A DNA stretch of 64,000 nucleotides from Owenia fusiformis (taxonomy: Eukaryota > Annelida > Polychaeta > Sabellida > Oweniidae): NCBI GenBank assembly GCA_903813345.2, contig CAIIXF020000010.1, positions 17,309,181 to 17,373,180 on the forward strand, written 5' to 3'. Within the stretch, counting starts at the first letter, position 1. Each line of letters starts with the position of its first letter. Under the pieces are notes generated by a model, which ran no database searches, had not been told where the DNA came from, and saw nothing but the letters and a program-made list of their open reading frames with translations. A program made the translations under genes and the position numbers. Shown piece by piece: positions 22,603 through 34,912 of the stretch.

Positions 22603-25511
22603 ATGTTGTATTTTTATGACCTTCTTGCAAAACTATGATTGATAATGATGACATATGATGACTATAAATATAGTATTTTTATGAATTTCATGCAATAGTT
22701 AGTTATAGTCAGTTTAATTTCATTATAATACTATGTATGCGCAACGGTGAGTTATTAGGCTACAATGGCAAGTATAAAAACATTTGCACTTGCCAAATGT
22801 TGGCAACTTAAAAAATGGCAAGGCAAGTATAAACCCAATACCAATTGCCTATCAGGCAAGTATAACCCAAAACTCAGCTTCCACACTGTTTATCCAATGC
22901 AAAGATGAGTAAAGGACACTCTTTGTCGATTGAAAATGTCATATCTATGCCGGAGTTAAAATAAAAATATTTTGTACGACGTAAATGACATCAACGTGAC
23001 ATGACTCATGATATGGCAAAAAACTTTTGAAAAAGATTTAATTTTTTCGGTCAATCTTTAGTCTAGTGTAAGGTTGGTTTCTATGAGAACTAGAATTTCG
23101 GAATGCACTTTTTATTTCTCGCGTATTTATGAACAAATTTTCCTTTTCGGCAAAAACCATACGAGGATGAATGCTATACATGGGTGTGAACTGTGAATTT
23201 TCGTTTATTAAAGTGTCTCACATATTCGATCAAAATTTGCCATGCAAACATGTTAGTCTACTTTACTGGCCCCCCTTGCTGTAACAAGGAACACAAAACA
23301 CATTAAAACGTAAACATAAACCAATTAGTCAGACGATCACTTCACTATGAAAGTTGGGGGTGTTCAAGGCAAATGTGTATTAGCACGGAATACGCTGTGT
23401 GCATGGACTAACACAATATCAGTGGTCATTTACTGTGTCAACTTAGTAACCCTTGCATATCGTGCTCACTCAAGTATTGAATAATTTTTTTATGATCTAA
23501 ATGTTTGTGGTTTATTAAAAAATGTGATATATTTTAGTTGGAAATACATTAATAAATATATTCATTCAAATAGCACTAGAATGCGCGGGAAGAAAGAGCA
23601 ATGGTGACAAAATGCAGACCGAATTTTCCGTAAGGGTTTCAAACATTTCTGGACACAATCATACATGGATTGTACTTCATGTGTACTGTTATTTTTAGTG
23701 CTGTATTTATAGATATAATTTCACGTATTAAAATCATATTTTCCAGCAATGACTTCAAATTCGGAACCACCCCTATATCACAGTTTCTTCAATAACTCCA
23801 AACATGTGTAAACATTGACCATGTGCATATAAATTCAGCTTTCACGAGCTCTTTCCTATTCCAGAACCTCATACACCCCTGCATGGATTTGAGTTGGATT
23901 CGCCTTTTATACGTGAGCCGGTACACATCGCAAACGCTGATTGGATAAAGATTGCGAGAATCTTTAAAAGATACTGTACAAGTGACCTTTAAAAGCTATT
24001 TTTGAGTAAATAACCTGTACGAGTTTTCGAACAAACACATCACATCATATTTTGATAACATTGGGTAAGACAACAAAAGAAACCCAAAAGTTGTCTAAAC
24101 TTTATATGGGGGCTTTTAGACCTAGCTTACAGGGTGACCACTGACCAGTGATGTACCACTGATGACATCTAGACTTGCAGTCATGCCAGATTTTTAATTT
24201 TCCCGGGAAAATCAAACCGGCTTGTGATTGGTTAAACTTATTCAACCGCTTTACCGATCATATTGAAATTTGAAAAATATAGTTCCATAATTATATCATC
24301 AAAATAAAGAAAATTAGATATGGAATATTTAAAGTAGATAGCTTAGATAAATAGTGTTTTAGCATTTATTATATTTGCTTGTCCTTACTTCATACTAGAT
24401 TTAGTCTACTTTGAAATTGATTGGCAGATGTAGTACTGCGCATGAATCTAATTGAATAGTTCAGGAAACAAGCTCGTTCGGCCATCTTTGTCACATGAAC
24501 AAAATTTCTCTCACATGACCTGTTGTTTGGCCCCGTGATCAAACCTTGTGATTTCTTCCTGGCAAATTCAAATAGCGTAAAAACACATGGATATATTGGA
24601 ACCAGGTTTGGATTCAGGGTAAGAACAGTTATGGTAACGATAAGGTCCATTGAAGCATGTTTATGTGAAACAGAAGTTTGCCTTTGAGATTGAATGTGAA
24701 AATTCGATTTTATTTGATTTCAAGTTCAAGGAAGTTTTGTGATGCAGCCAGACTGCACAAATCAGATAGAACCATTTGAAGGGGTCGTTATTTGGCACGC
24801 CCAATTCCCAACTTGTTTTGGATTTCAGAGCCTGTTCACATAGCAAATATGGATACAGGCATGGAAGAAAGTGGGCTAAATTATCCCCCCTTCAATAACC
24901 TGTTTGAGAATTTAATCAGGACCATCTGATCCAAAGCCTGATGCGCTTTATATAAGCTAAGGTAGCTGTACTGAAGTAACAACTTGTTATCCATGGGTTA
25001 TTAATTCGTTTTTGGTCATTGTGCCTTACGATTCTGAAAAAACTGCATTGCCTATTAGACATCTATAGGGGGGGGCTAGACAGCGGCGTAACCAGGAATT
25101 TGATAGCAGGTACGCGAGGCCATAGGCAGAGTTAAACTATGTTTAACTTTGATTTTAGACTTTAAATGGTGCGTTCTGAGCGATATCAGAATGTGTTTTG
25201 AAGAGAAGTCGTCAAAGAAAGATCATTACACAAAATATTTTGCTTTACATTTTTATATTTTTTACAACAATTAATTTTTTGTTCCATCATTTAGGGTACA
25301 CAACTGCGTAACCTCGCGAATGCCTGGTTACGCGCCTGCTATATGTTGAAGATCAGGGAAATGATATTATTATGATCAGGGAAATGATATTGCCTAGTTT
25401 AGGGAAACTCATTATTTTTATAAAGTAGTCTAAACATTCCGTCGAACAATTCCTGTGGCATGAACGTTTGACAAGCTAGCCAGATGGATTATTTTCTTAC
25501 TTTAGTTTGAT
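22603..25511. other. Intergenic region upstream of USF, including its presumed promoter
   Basis: No coding exon is recognised. The USF promoter or a non-coding first exon probably lies here. At about 24480-24525 a GGCCATCTTTGT block (inverse of the YY1-like AAGATGGC) stands next to two TCACATGA sites, which resemble E-boxes. A foldback element lies at 25080-25340. CCAAT-like motifs occur at 23937 (inverted ATTGG) and 24228. Confidence 0.4.
25080..25340. mobile_element. Short MITE with GCGTAACCAGG ends
   Basis: CAGCGGCGTAACCAGGAATT on the left faces CCTGGTTACGCGCCTGCTAT on the right, with GGTACGCGAGG and CCTCGCGAATG as inner matches. The interior is AT-rich and non-coding. Confidence 0.55.
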
Positions 25512-28500
25512 ATGACTTTTGATTTTAGAAGTCAAGACAAGTCTCCTGATCACTCACCTGGTACTAATGACCATCACGAAGGTAAAGTATTCTGCTTTCT
25601 TATTAGTTGACCATATGACGTTCTCATGAATTCTTAATGATTTGTCTCTGCCATCTTTGAGTCCAATTCATCACAAATAAAGGATTGTACTTATTTTTGT
25701 TACTTAGTAAATTTTAGGAAAACTTGTGTAAATTCTTGATTGTTTGCCTATAACATGAAAAATAAATTTTTCTGTCATATTAAATATATCATACATGTTA
25801 CCTCCTCCAAAATTTCCCAGGTCAGTTTCCCATGTAGGAATGAGTTTTTATTTGATCCCCTGATGATGAAAGACATCATTTTAAATGTAAGGAAAAACAA
25901 TATTTTCAACGAAGAATGTTCTACAGATCAGATATTTTTGAAAGTTTGCAAGTTAAAAATTTCTAATTTAGATGATGGTGAGACGGAAGAGGGGGCAGCC
26001 ACTGCTGGTCTTCATGCTGCAAACCCAGGACTGGCGCTAGACCCTAACATTCAATACCAGTTCAGAGCAGATACCTCACAGGGTGATGGTAGGTTTAAAT
26101 TCAAATATTTATAATTTAAATAATTATTAAAGGCAGAATCAGATCTATAGGGGTGACAAAAATTACAAGCAACTTGTATAATTGACCTACCAATCTATTC
26201 CTCACAATATCAAATACAATATCTCCAAAACAATTCACAATATGTTATAAATTGGTGAAGTTATTAATGATTCAAAGTGCAAAAATGGGTGAAAAATGTT
26301 TAAATTCTCCCAAATTATAAGAATGGTAACCATTCTTATTGAAAAATAATGCATTATTGTAAAAATCTTTAGTTTTCCTTGAATAAAGTGTGCACTTTTG
26401 TGATTTTTAGAAAATAGACATGACAAGGAATGCCACGAGCCAAAAATATTCTGAAATTGAAACATTTTTTGTTTAGCCTGCTTGCTATGTCTGATTCTCT
26501 CTTTAACTTAATAATTATTATTTAGATAATTAATTTAGATATCAGAAATCCCCCAAAATATGTTATGCCAATATTATATGGTACCTTAGTGTATTTTGTG
26601 ATCAACTTTTTAAAATATAATAAATCACATAAATCATCTAATAGAATTCAACATTGAAAAACACCTCAAATGAAGAATAAATAGAGGATATCCTATGATT
26701 TTTGAGGGATAACATTTTTATCCATGAGTTGATATCTCCACGAGTAAGCTCAGCGAATGAGTGGAGATCTGCGATATCAAAGAGTGGATAAAAATGACAG
26801 CAAAGAAAATCATAGGATATCATATAGCAACCATATTTCTATGGTTGCTATTTTTGCATGGACTTAAAATAATTAGACCGAAAAGTTGTTATTACAAAAT
26901 GATTGAAAAATCAATTTTCAAGAATTTCATATTTTTTTAAAATCACTTCGTATGGATCGGATACGAATTTACTAACGCATACCAAAATTATCTTGTGTTG
27001 TTAATTGTTATCCCCATATATATTTAGTAACCATTGAATAAATAGAGATTATCCTATATGAGGTTCAGGATATTGGGATTACCCCGAGGCCAATATAATA
27101 TATTTGCCCGAGGGCCGCAGGTCCCGAGGGAAAATATATTATATTGACCAAGGGATAATCCCAATATCCTGAACCGACTATAGGATAATATGTTTATCCC
27201 ATACCAATCTTGGTCATCTGGTTCACATTGTTCAATCGTGGAAATATTTTAGAATATTCATGTCCAGTTTTGTTTTCTTGGCCGTGGGCGGATTTTTCTG
27301 TTCTCTCAAATATTCCCACATCTATTTTCTCTCGAATTTTTTAAGTGGATGCTCCTTCCCTTTTTTAAACCATCAAACAGATCCCGATTGTCTGTGTTTT
27401 CTCCATTGTTGTTTACAGTCATTACGCGGACGTTACAAATTATGAACAAATATATGAGCGGCGATTATGACGTAGCGGGCAGATATACTATATCTGCCCG
27501 TCCGGAGCGGGACGTAAAGCTATATCTGCCCGCTGATGAAAATATAAGTTTTTACAAACCGGCTTTATGTACCTGTAACACGTCCAAGTATGGGATAAAA
27601 AGGTTTATCCATATATTGAACCATTAGCTACAATGTTTGAATCATTATTCAGTTATTTAACACTATGAAATTCTTTGTAGGTCAAGTAACCTACAGAGTG
27701 GTGCAGGTTGCCCAGGGTGATGGACAGGTAGCAGCCACCAGCACTGGCTTTCCTGCAGGCACTACTGTAGCACAGGTAGGTTTTATGTTATATATATTAT
27801 ATAGAGGCAAAAATGATGGGAGGGGGAGATTTAAAGGAACTTCATAATAGTAAGATTCATACATAAATATGAGTAAATTGATTCACATCCAGGAAAATCA
27901 TTAGATTCACTGCTACAATATTGGAATATTTATTGCCTGCACAAAAACAATATTTTCCACTTTCAATAATTCAACAATTCTTTCCACCTACAATAATTTA
28001 TGTGCAAAAAATTGTAGAAATAATGTTGATCAAAAAAATGAAAAGGGTGAGAGGAGATTGTTGGGAAAAAGGACATAAGAAAAGTGATTTTAGTAGATTT
28101 AAATTTTTTGACATAGGCTGTAATTCAGAGTCCATTCAGCAATGGGAGCCCAACACCAGAACAACAAGAGCGTCCATTCACTTACTTCTCCCCCACAGTG
28201 GCAGGAGCAGGGGACCCAGGAACAGCTCAGGTACAGCTGGCCCCCACAGCAGTAGGGGATGGTCAAGTGACACTAGGACAGGTTTCAGCACAGGGAGGTG
28301 AAGGTGCGTAAATTATATAAAACCTGCTTTATTACAGTATTATGGGTTGAGTACTCTAGTGTTATCAGTTATTATGAAGGATTGAGTCTATACTAGTTAT
28401 GTTTGGATTCCAGTGGATTGTGGATATATGAAACCTTTGAAATATTGTAGTAATATAATTAATATTGGGTAATGAAGTGTTTAAGTTAGATGTAAAAGGA

Positions 28501-31500
28501 TTCAGCATTGATGTTTTTGAGAAATTGAGAAATAGTTCTGGACTAAAAAAGTATAACTTCGGTCTTGTCATCCCCTCAAATGTGAATTCTATGCATGTTT
28601 CCCAGTATTTTGAGCATACTTATAACTATATTGAGCCATTCTTGATGAAGAAATTCATTTTTTAAGAACTCAAACCTACCAACAACTTGTTTATTTCGGT
28701 AATTTAATTTTTACTGAATTATAACATTCAAAATAGGTAGAATGTTAGCTTTGCATACAGGCGGCCATGGTTGAAACTCTGCATAGATTTTTTTTATTTA
28801 TTTTTTTTAACTGAATGATTGTGTTTTGACATTACGCAGAAAAAACAGATTTAACCACGCCAACTTCATACTAGAGATTTAGTAATCGTGTTGACTGTAT
28901 GAAAATGTAAAAATAAAATATGTCAACATATTTTATTCACGACCTTGTAAACTGACCACATGTGCCCAACTGAGGAGAGTGACTGGTGGGTGGTTGGCAG
29001 TCAACCCCTCAGTTATGTAATACAAGGTTCTATATTTCAGGTCAGTTCTATGTTATGATGTCACCACAAGATGTCCTTCAGGGTGGAGTTTCAAGAAATA
29101 TCGCACCAAGGACAACATTTTCTCCCAAAGCTGGTTCGGAAGGCAGAAATACAAGAGATGAAAGGAGAAGACAAACCCACAACGAAGGTATGTATATGCA
29201 GATATTTCAGTAAAATTGCCTGGCTCAATGAATATGCAGTTATTATGTCACCACCAAAAAGCATATTGTTATGGTCTCCATTTTTTGTGACGGCGGTTGG
29301 TGGGCGGTGATAGGCAGTTGGTGGTTGGCGCCTGTAACAAATTTTAAAACTTCCAATAACTTAACAAATACTGTTTTTTCAAAATCGTCTACAAGTTTTC
29401 AGAAGTTCAAATCTTACTATAGATTTGAGATTTGACCTTCGTTGACCTTTTGAATGTTAAAAAAGGTAAAAAATGTATTTTCAACTTGCTTAAAATTGAC
29501 CAATTTTATTTTCAAAATCATTTAGAATTTCGCAAAAGTTCAAATTTGACTATAAATTTGACCTTCAATGACATTCTCAAGAACAAAAAATATTCGACCT
29601 TCAATGACCTTCTCAAGGTCAAAGGTCTCAACTTGCTTCAAATTGACCAATGTTTTTCAAAAGCATCTACAAGTTCTCAGAAGTTCAAATCGGACTTTAG
29701 ATTGAACTAATAATATTATAAGGAACTCGGTGGTGACATTTTGTCATGTTAATGCCATGGTATAAAATAGATTTCAAAATCAGAAAGATTTGGGGGCCTA
29801 TGCCTAAATATAAACACATATGTAATGTCACTTGTACTTCCTATATTCTTGTATTTAGTTGAGAGGCGGAGACGAGACAAGATCAACAATTGGATTGTTC
29901 AGCTCTCAAAACTTGTCCCAGATTGTACCATGGACAGTACAAAAAGCGGGGCTCTAACAGCTAACGTATGTATTAAATAAAAAATATATAGGAGGAAAGA
30001 ATTATTAATCTGATGTTAAACTTACTAATTATCCCATCGAACGAAGTTCGGAGGGATATAGGGAACGTCCGTCCGTCCGGGCAATAACTCAAATACCGTT
30101 GGCCCGATTTTGTTCATATTTTGTACACATATACCCTATTGGAATAGAAGTTCTGCTCGAAAGCCGATTTTCAAAATGGCCGCTCATTTCAAAATCGCGG
30201 CCATTTTAGTGCTGATTTTACAGTAATTTAGGTGCAATATGTAAAACTGTAATAGCAATATGTTTTAAATGTAAAAATATTATGAAGGACATTACTAAAG
30301 CTACAAATATAGATATTAAAGAAGCACATGGCAGCCTTTACTCGTTATTTTTATGATTTTTGCTGTAACTCAAAAAGTAGTGGAGTGATTTTGTTCATAT
30401 TTGGTATGTGAATACTATAAGCATTGCAGACTGTCTAAAGACACTTTTGGTAGAAGGCTGCCATTTTGAAAAAAAATTAGAAAATGGCCGCCATTTTAAC
30501 GTATTTTACTATAACTCGAAAAGTAGTGAAGCGATTTTGTTCATATTTGGTATGTGAATACTATAAGTATGGCACACTGTCTAATGACACTTTTAGTAGA
30601 AATTTTAACATATTTTACTATAACTCGAAAAGTGGTTCATATTTGATATGTGAATACTTTAAGCATGGCACATTGTCTAATAAAACTTTGGGGAGTAGTC
30701 AGCCATTTTGAAAAATGGCCACCATTTTTATGTGTGTTATTTTACAAGTACATGTATGCGATTTTTCAAAAATTCTGATGACAACTTGGCTAGTGAGCAA
30801 CCATTTTGAAAATGGTGGCCTTTCTGGTGTGTTGTTTTATAACGTTTGCTATATTTTTCGTTTGTAAAAATGCCAGCTATTTCTGTTCGATGGGATTCGC
30901 TACGCTTTGGCGTTGCTGTTGTTCTGGTTACATTACAACATAAAAGGCAACTTTTGCTAGTGTTTCCCAAATCCCACTACTCTACACTATAACTCACATA
31001 GTCAGCACAAGTAAACAACATATTCATTTAACAACACTTTCAGGTATTAATGTCTAGAAAATTAAGTTTTCATTTTCTTGAACTTTCTGGATTATAATTT
31101 CACATGCTAAATATACATGTATGATCTATCATTGAATTCCTATAATAGTCAGTGCTTTGTTCCCAAATGTGGGATGACTGGGGTAATGCCTGGTATTTAG
31201 TACTTGTTGTAAAATATTGACTGGTTTTTCTTAATAAAATCACAGATTTGGTACCTTTTTGGAAAGACCAACAAGGGAAATGTAATATACCTTTGTAGAA
31301 CCCAGTTTGAGTTATAAAAAATGTCTAACCTTATTTGTTGTTCTCCCATTTTAATTGCCATGGTTATTTGATACATTTGTACTGTTAAGTGTTCATTATG
31401 AAGTTTCTCTTGAATAGCACCATTCTGTTTAGTTATTGATATGCACAAAAGGTGAAGATATCTATGTTTTTACTTAAACGACAGTAACTGAAAAAGATGC

Positions 31501-32053
31501 TTCAAATACATCAATAGGATATTTCATTTCTGTTTCCTTCAATCATCAAACAGTTTCACTTTGTATTTTAGGTTGAATTAAGTGATTGTTGATAATTGTG
31601 TGGTTACACCTGGGCTGATGCTTGATTTTAGCAAGAGAAATCTTTTTTTCTATTCCAAGAAAGTGAATGTGGCTTCGGATAAAAAATTACTACTGAATGA
31701 TAAGCTGTTAAAGTTGTCTAATGTATCAGTTACTAAAAAAGAAATCATGTCCTTGACCATTCATAAATACACAAATGTACTGTCTAAAGTGTGTTCCTTT
31801 CATTCATTGAAATTATGTTACTATGTTGTAGAGTAAAGGAGGTGTATTGGCAAAGGCATGCGACTACATCACAGAGCTTACCAAAGCTAATGCTCGAATG
31901 GCAGAGAGCTTAAAGGACACTGAACGTTTATCTGTTGACTCTGAGTTGTTACGACAACAGTGTGAGGAATTAAAACAAGAAAACATGTTACTGCGACAAC
32001 AACTACAGCAGCATGGAATTGTGGCGACAGAAATTAACCAATCAGGAACCTAA
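25512..32053 (+). CDS. USF1: USF (upstream stimulatory factor) bHLH-leucine-zipper transcription factor (7 coding exons)
   Basis: USF dimers bind CACGTG E-boxes and activate many genes. Exons: 25512-25581, 25972-26088, 27681-27775, 28117-28303, 29041-29187, 29859-29965 and 31832-32053, 945 nt in all (314 aa plus stop; human USF1 about 310), with matching phases. The N-terminal activation region has ETEEGAAT, LDPNIQYQFRAD and VTYRVVQVAQGDGQV. Next come AVIQSPFSN, FTYFSPTVAG and the USF-specific GQFYVMMSPQDVLQGG and RNIAPRTTFSPK. The basic region is RDERRRQTHNEVERRRRDKI, with His, Glu and Arg contacts kept. The helix-loop-helix continues NNWIVQLSKLVPDC to SKGGVLAKACDYITEL, and the zipper follows (ERLSVDSELLRQQCEELK, ENMLLRQQL). 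The loop carries an ALTAN insertion at the exon 6/7 junction, absent in human. An in-frame stop lies just before the chosen ATG; alternatively exon 1 begins at an acceptor (TTTTAG|A, 25529) after an upstream exon. One USF gene is seen, so USF1 versus USF2 is not decided. Confidence 0.93.
26131..26502 (+). mobile_element. TTAA-flanked MITE, copy 1 (USF intron 2)
   Basis: Begins AGGCAGAATCAGATCTATAG after TTAA (26127-26130) and ends ATGTCTGATTCTCTCT before TTAA (26503-26506). The ends are imperfect inverted repeats (AGAATCAGA). A same-orientation copy is at 59735-60103. TTAA duplications fit piggyBac-like or Kolobok-like transposition (inference). Confidence 0.7.
26684..26823. repeat. Palindromic element in USF intron 2
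   Basis: GATATCCTATGATTTTTGAG on the left faces AAAATCATAGGATATC on the right, with ATTTTTATCCATGAG and GTGGATAAAAAT nested inside. Confidence 0.65.
27046..27191. repeat. Palindromic element in USF intron 2, ATTATCCTATA ends
   Basis: ATTATCCTATATGAGGTTCA faces TGAACCGACTATAGGATAAT. Inner arms are GATATTGGGATTACC and GGGATAATCCCAATATC, around a centre with GCCCGAGGGCCGCAGGTC. The centre is notably GC-rich for this locus. Confidence 0.7.
27190..27615. repeat. Adjacent inverted-repeat element with GC-rich palindromes
   Basis: TTTATCCCATACCAA near 27192 faces GTATGGGATAAA near 27588. Inside, GCGGGCAGATATA faces TATATCTGCCCGC (27476-27533) around CCGTCCGGAGCGGGACG. It abuts the previous element, so the two may be parts of one composite. 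Confidence 0.5.
29244..29750. repeat. Dispersed repeat with GTCACCACC / GGTGGTGAC ends, copy 1 (USF intron 5)
   Basis: Starts near TATGTCACCACCAAAA and ends with GGTGGTGACATTTTGTCATG. The interior has GTGACGGCGGTTGG and repeated AAGTTCAAAT...TGACCTTC blocks. A second copy in the same orientation lies at 52630-53037. Confidence 0.65.
30031..30896. mobile_element. Inverted-repeat element, ATCCCATCGAAC ends, with internal repeats (USF intron 6)
   Basis: The left end ATCCCATCGAACGAAGTTCG faces GTTCGATGGGAT at the right. The interior contains at least three direct copies of a block of about 120 bp (ATTTTGTTCATATTTGGTAT, GTGAATACTATAAG, GTCTAATGACACTTT, AAAATGGCCGCCATTTT). No coding sequence is seen. 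Confidence 0.6.
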
Positions 32054-34912
32054 TAATTATTGAGTGTTTTGATTCATCGAAACTTCAGAGTTTTATATTA
32101 GTGAAGTTAAGTGTACATTGTATAAAGTGGTTTTACTTTGAATTGACTATTCTTACTTATCTTGCAAACCTCGTAAACCATATGGAACTGCAGCCACCCA
32201 TGATATATCGGAACATTTGGTTCCGGAACTGAACTGAACAGAAATGTTGAATAACTGGTCTGTGTTCCGACCCGAGAGCCTAATTCCGTGGAACAGAACA
32301 AAATCGTGTATCCGTGACACCTCTACTAGTTATAGCTCTAGTCATTAAAGTCATCATGGATCCCCAATATATTTGTTTAATATCAAATACTATCTCAATG
32401 ACTAAATTGAGCAACTAAAGCTATAAGCAATTATAAAATGAAAACTTAAATGATTGTTCACCTGCCAACCAGTGTTATTATACCATCAATGGGAAATTGA
32501 TGAAGATATCACCCAAGATGGCTGGAGATGACAAATGAAAGACCGATCATTTTCCCTCATTCCATGGCAATTGCTAGCATTCTAAGCAATCTGAGGTTAA
32601 GTTTGAGAAATATGCATGATTATTGATTATGAGCATCGATATGTAATATAGGGTGACTTTATGGCAATTGTTTCAATGCATCGTGGGTCTACTAGTATGT
32701 ACATATTGCTTAAGAACTTAGAACTACACTGTAGAGAAATACATGTATATCCAATAATAGCATTATAGTTATAGTCATACCTCGTGATACATTACCATAA
32801 ACCGTTGCAAATTACAGAATTTCTTTTTTAAAAATCTTAACTTATGAATGCTTCTGGTAATGTGTCATGTGAGTTTTTATTAATTTTGATAGCCTGTTTG
32901 TCTATAGATCCTTATTGAAAGAACTGTACAATGTTGAAACAGAAATTGAGGGTTCAAGCAGGGTAGGCATCTCTATCATATCATATAAGAAATTATTAGT
33001 TTATCCATGGCAACATTATGAAAAGATTATTGAATTTGAAAATAAAAAATCAATTAATATTACTATATTATTTATATCAATATTAATCATTGTCATTAAG
33101 TAACATTGTGTGAATCAGCATTAAAGAATAATTTTTAATTAATTTGATTGGTTTGGCTTGTCATGTTTAGCTTATATCTTTGAATTGTGATATTAATTTT
33201 CTTTTGTACCATGACATTGAGGTGGCATTATTCTATTTTGAATGTCAATGTTGAGACATTATTTTACAAGAGTTTCTCTAAATTATGCTTTATAGATAAA
33301 TTCTATTAAAATCTGGGTTGATTGTGTTTGTTAAGTATTTAACCACAATTATGTATTTGATATGTAAACTTAGTGTGGAACAATCATATATTAGAGGATC
33401 TGCTTTTTATATTGCACTAACATTTACAGAATATGATGTTTTTACATCAACAGTTTGGGATGATTTTTTTCAACACATTGTATTCATGTTGATGTCATAT
33501 GAAATATGATCTGATGTCTGAGTCCACAATCTTTATAATTGACAGCTTAAGCACATGATTTGAGATAAATCTGTCTCCTTTGCATTCCTATTGGCTAAAC
33601 ATGCTGAAGTGAGACCTAGGAAGTTTTGGACTCAAAAATGGCAGATTTTCAGAACTATCAAGGAGGATTGGCTCTCAGGATCGAAACTCTATATTTTCCA
33701 ACAATGAAAACCGACTATAAATTCAAAATAAACAGTTCAAAAGATTCAAACCAATATCTCAATCATTTCTCGTGAGTTTTGGAATTATTCGTTAGGAAAT
33801 AAGACCAAAATTCACGATTCAATTGTTGAAGTGACCAAAATTGCGGCAGTTTGAATTCGAATTTTATATCACAACATGTCCATATATGGTACAGAATACC
33901 GATGTTGCACTCTGGGAGCCAGTCCTCCTTGAATTCCTTTGAAATGTTTAACCATATACCTACCTATTCATGCTCTATTTGAAAACAACAATGCGTCTTA
34001 TTTCTGCCGTGAACATACATGTTCCAGGTATATGTCATATTGCTATTGTTGTTACATTCAAGATTTATTCACTACAATATCCAGTATCAGTACAATATCA
34101 CAACACAACTTATTTAATATCAAGAGCCATCTGAAAATCCATCAATGCTATCATGCACAAATTAATATAAAGAACCAATGCAATGACTATCATTATGTGG
34201 AACATTCTGTAAACATTGGAACTGCTTACTAAAAATCTAAGTTTCTTATTTTTGGGATAACCTTATATGGATGTGGTTGTTCATATCTTATATTGAGTAT
34301 GGTTAGGAAATGTGAATTGGTTACACACTATATGACACATTTTGTATCAGATGAATAGTGTACGATGTATATGAAGTAAAGAATGAAATATTAAGAAATT
34401 ATTAAGAATAAAATAACATGTACAGTATATAACAGAAGTTGTCATGTAAGAAAATATATTTTATATTTAATAATACTTATAAAAACCATAACCAGGTAAC
34501 AATGGTCAATAATAATTAATAAATATAAAACCATAACCAGGTAACAATTCAATAAGTACAATAATATTGATTAAAACTTAAGTAAAACATCGAACAAAAA
34601 TGGTATATGAAATTATTAAATCATTATTCACAAGTGTCTTATTTCTGATCAGTCATTATTCATAAGCGTCTTATTTCTGATCAGCCATTATTCACAAGCG
34701 TTTTATTTCTGATCAGTCATTATTCATAAGCGTCTTATTTCTGATCAGTCATTATTCACAAGCGTTTTATTTCTGATCAGTCATTATTCACAAGCGTCTT
34801 ATTTCTGATCAGTCATTATTCACAAGCACCTTATTTCTGATCAGCCACTCTTCACAGGTGTCTTATATCAACCATTATTCAGGTATTCACTTGTATCCAA
34901 TTGTTTGTCCAA
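32054..34912. other. Convergent intergenic region between USF and SWEET 3' ends
   Basis: Contains the USF 3' UTR (AATAAA candidates at 33041-33046 and 34407-34412) and the SWEET 3' flank. No conserved exon is recognised. A duplicated ACCATAACCAGGTAACAA block (34490-34550) and a 32-33-bp minisatellite (34621-34880) lie just past the SWEET stop codon. Confidence 0.5.
34621..34880. repeat. Minisatellite, 32-33-bp unit, about eight copies
   Basis: The unit is TCATTATTCACAAGCGTCTT then ATTTCTGATCAG, with G/T and C/T variants (CACAAGTGTC, CATAAGCGTC, CACAAGCGTT). It ends about 35 bp from the SWEET stop codon, so it may be transcribed in that gene's 3' UTR. No cas-like genes occur and the repeats are contiguous, so this is not a CRISPR. 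Confidence 0.85.

Noticed and set aside
25740-26114. 124-codon open frame overlapping USF exon 2 as a separate gene
   Set aside because: It is USF exon 2 plus AT-rich intron on both sides; splice sites and USF homology define the real exon as 25972-26088.
34621-34880. Minisatellite as a CRISPR array
   Set aside because: The 32-33-bp units abut with no spacers, and the context is eukaryotic.
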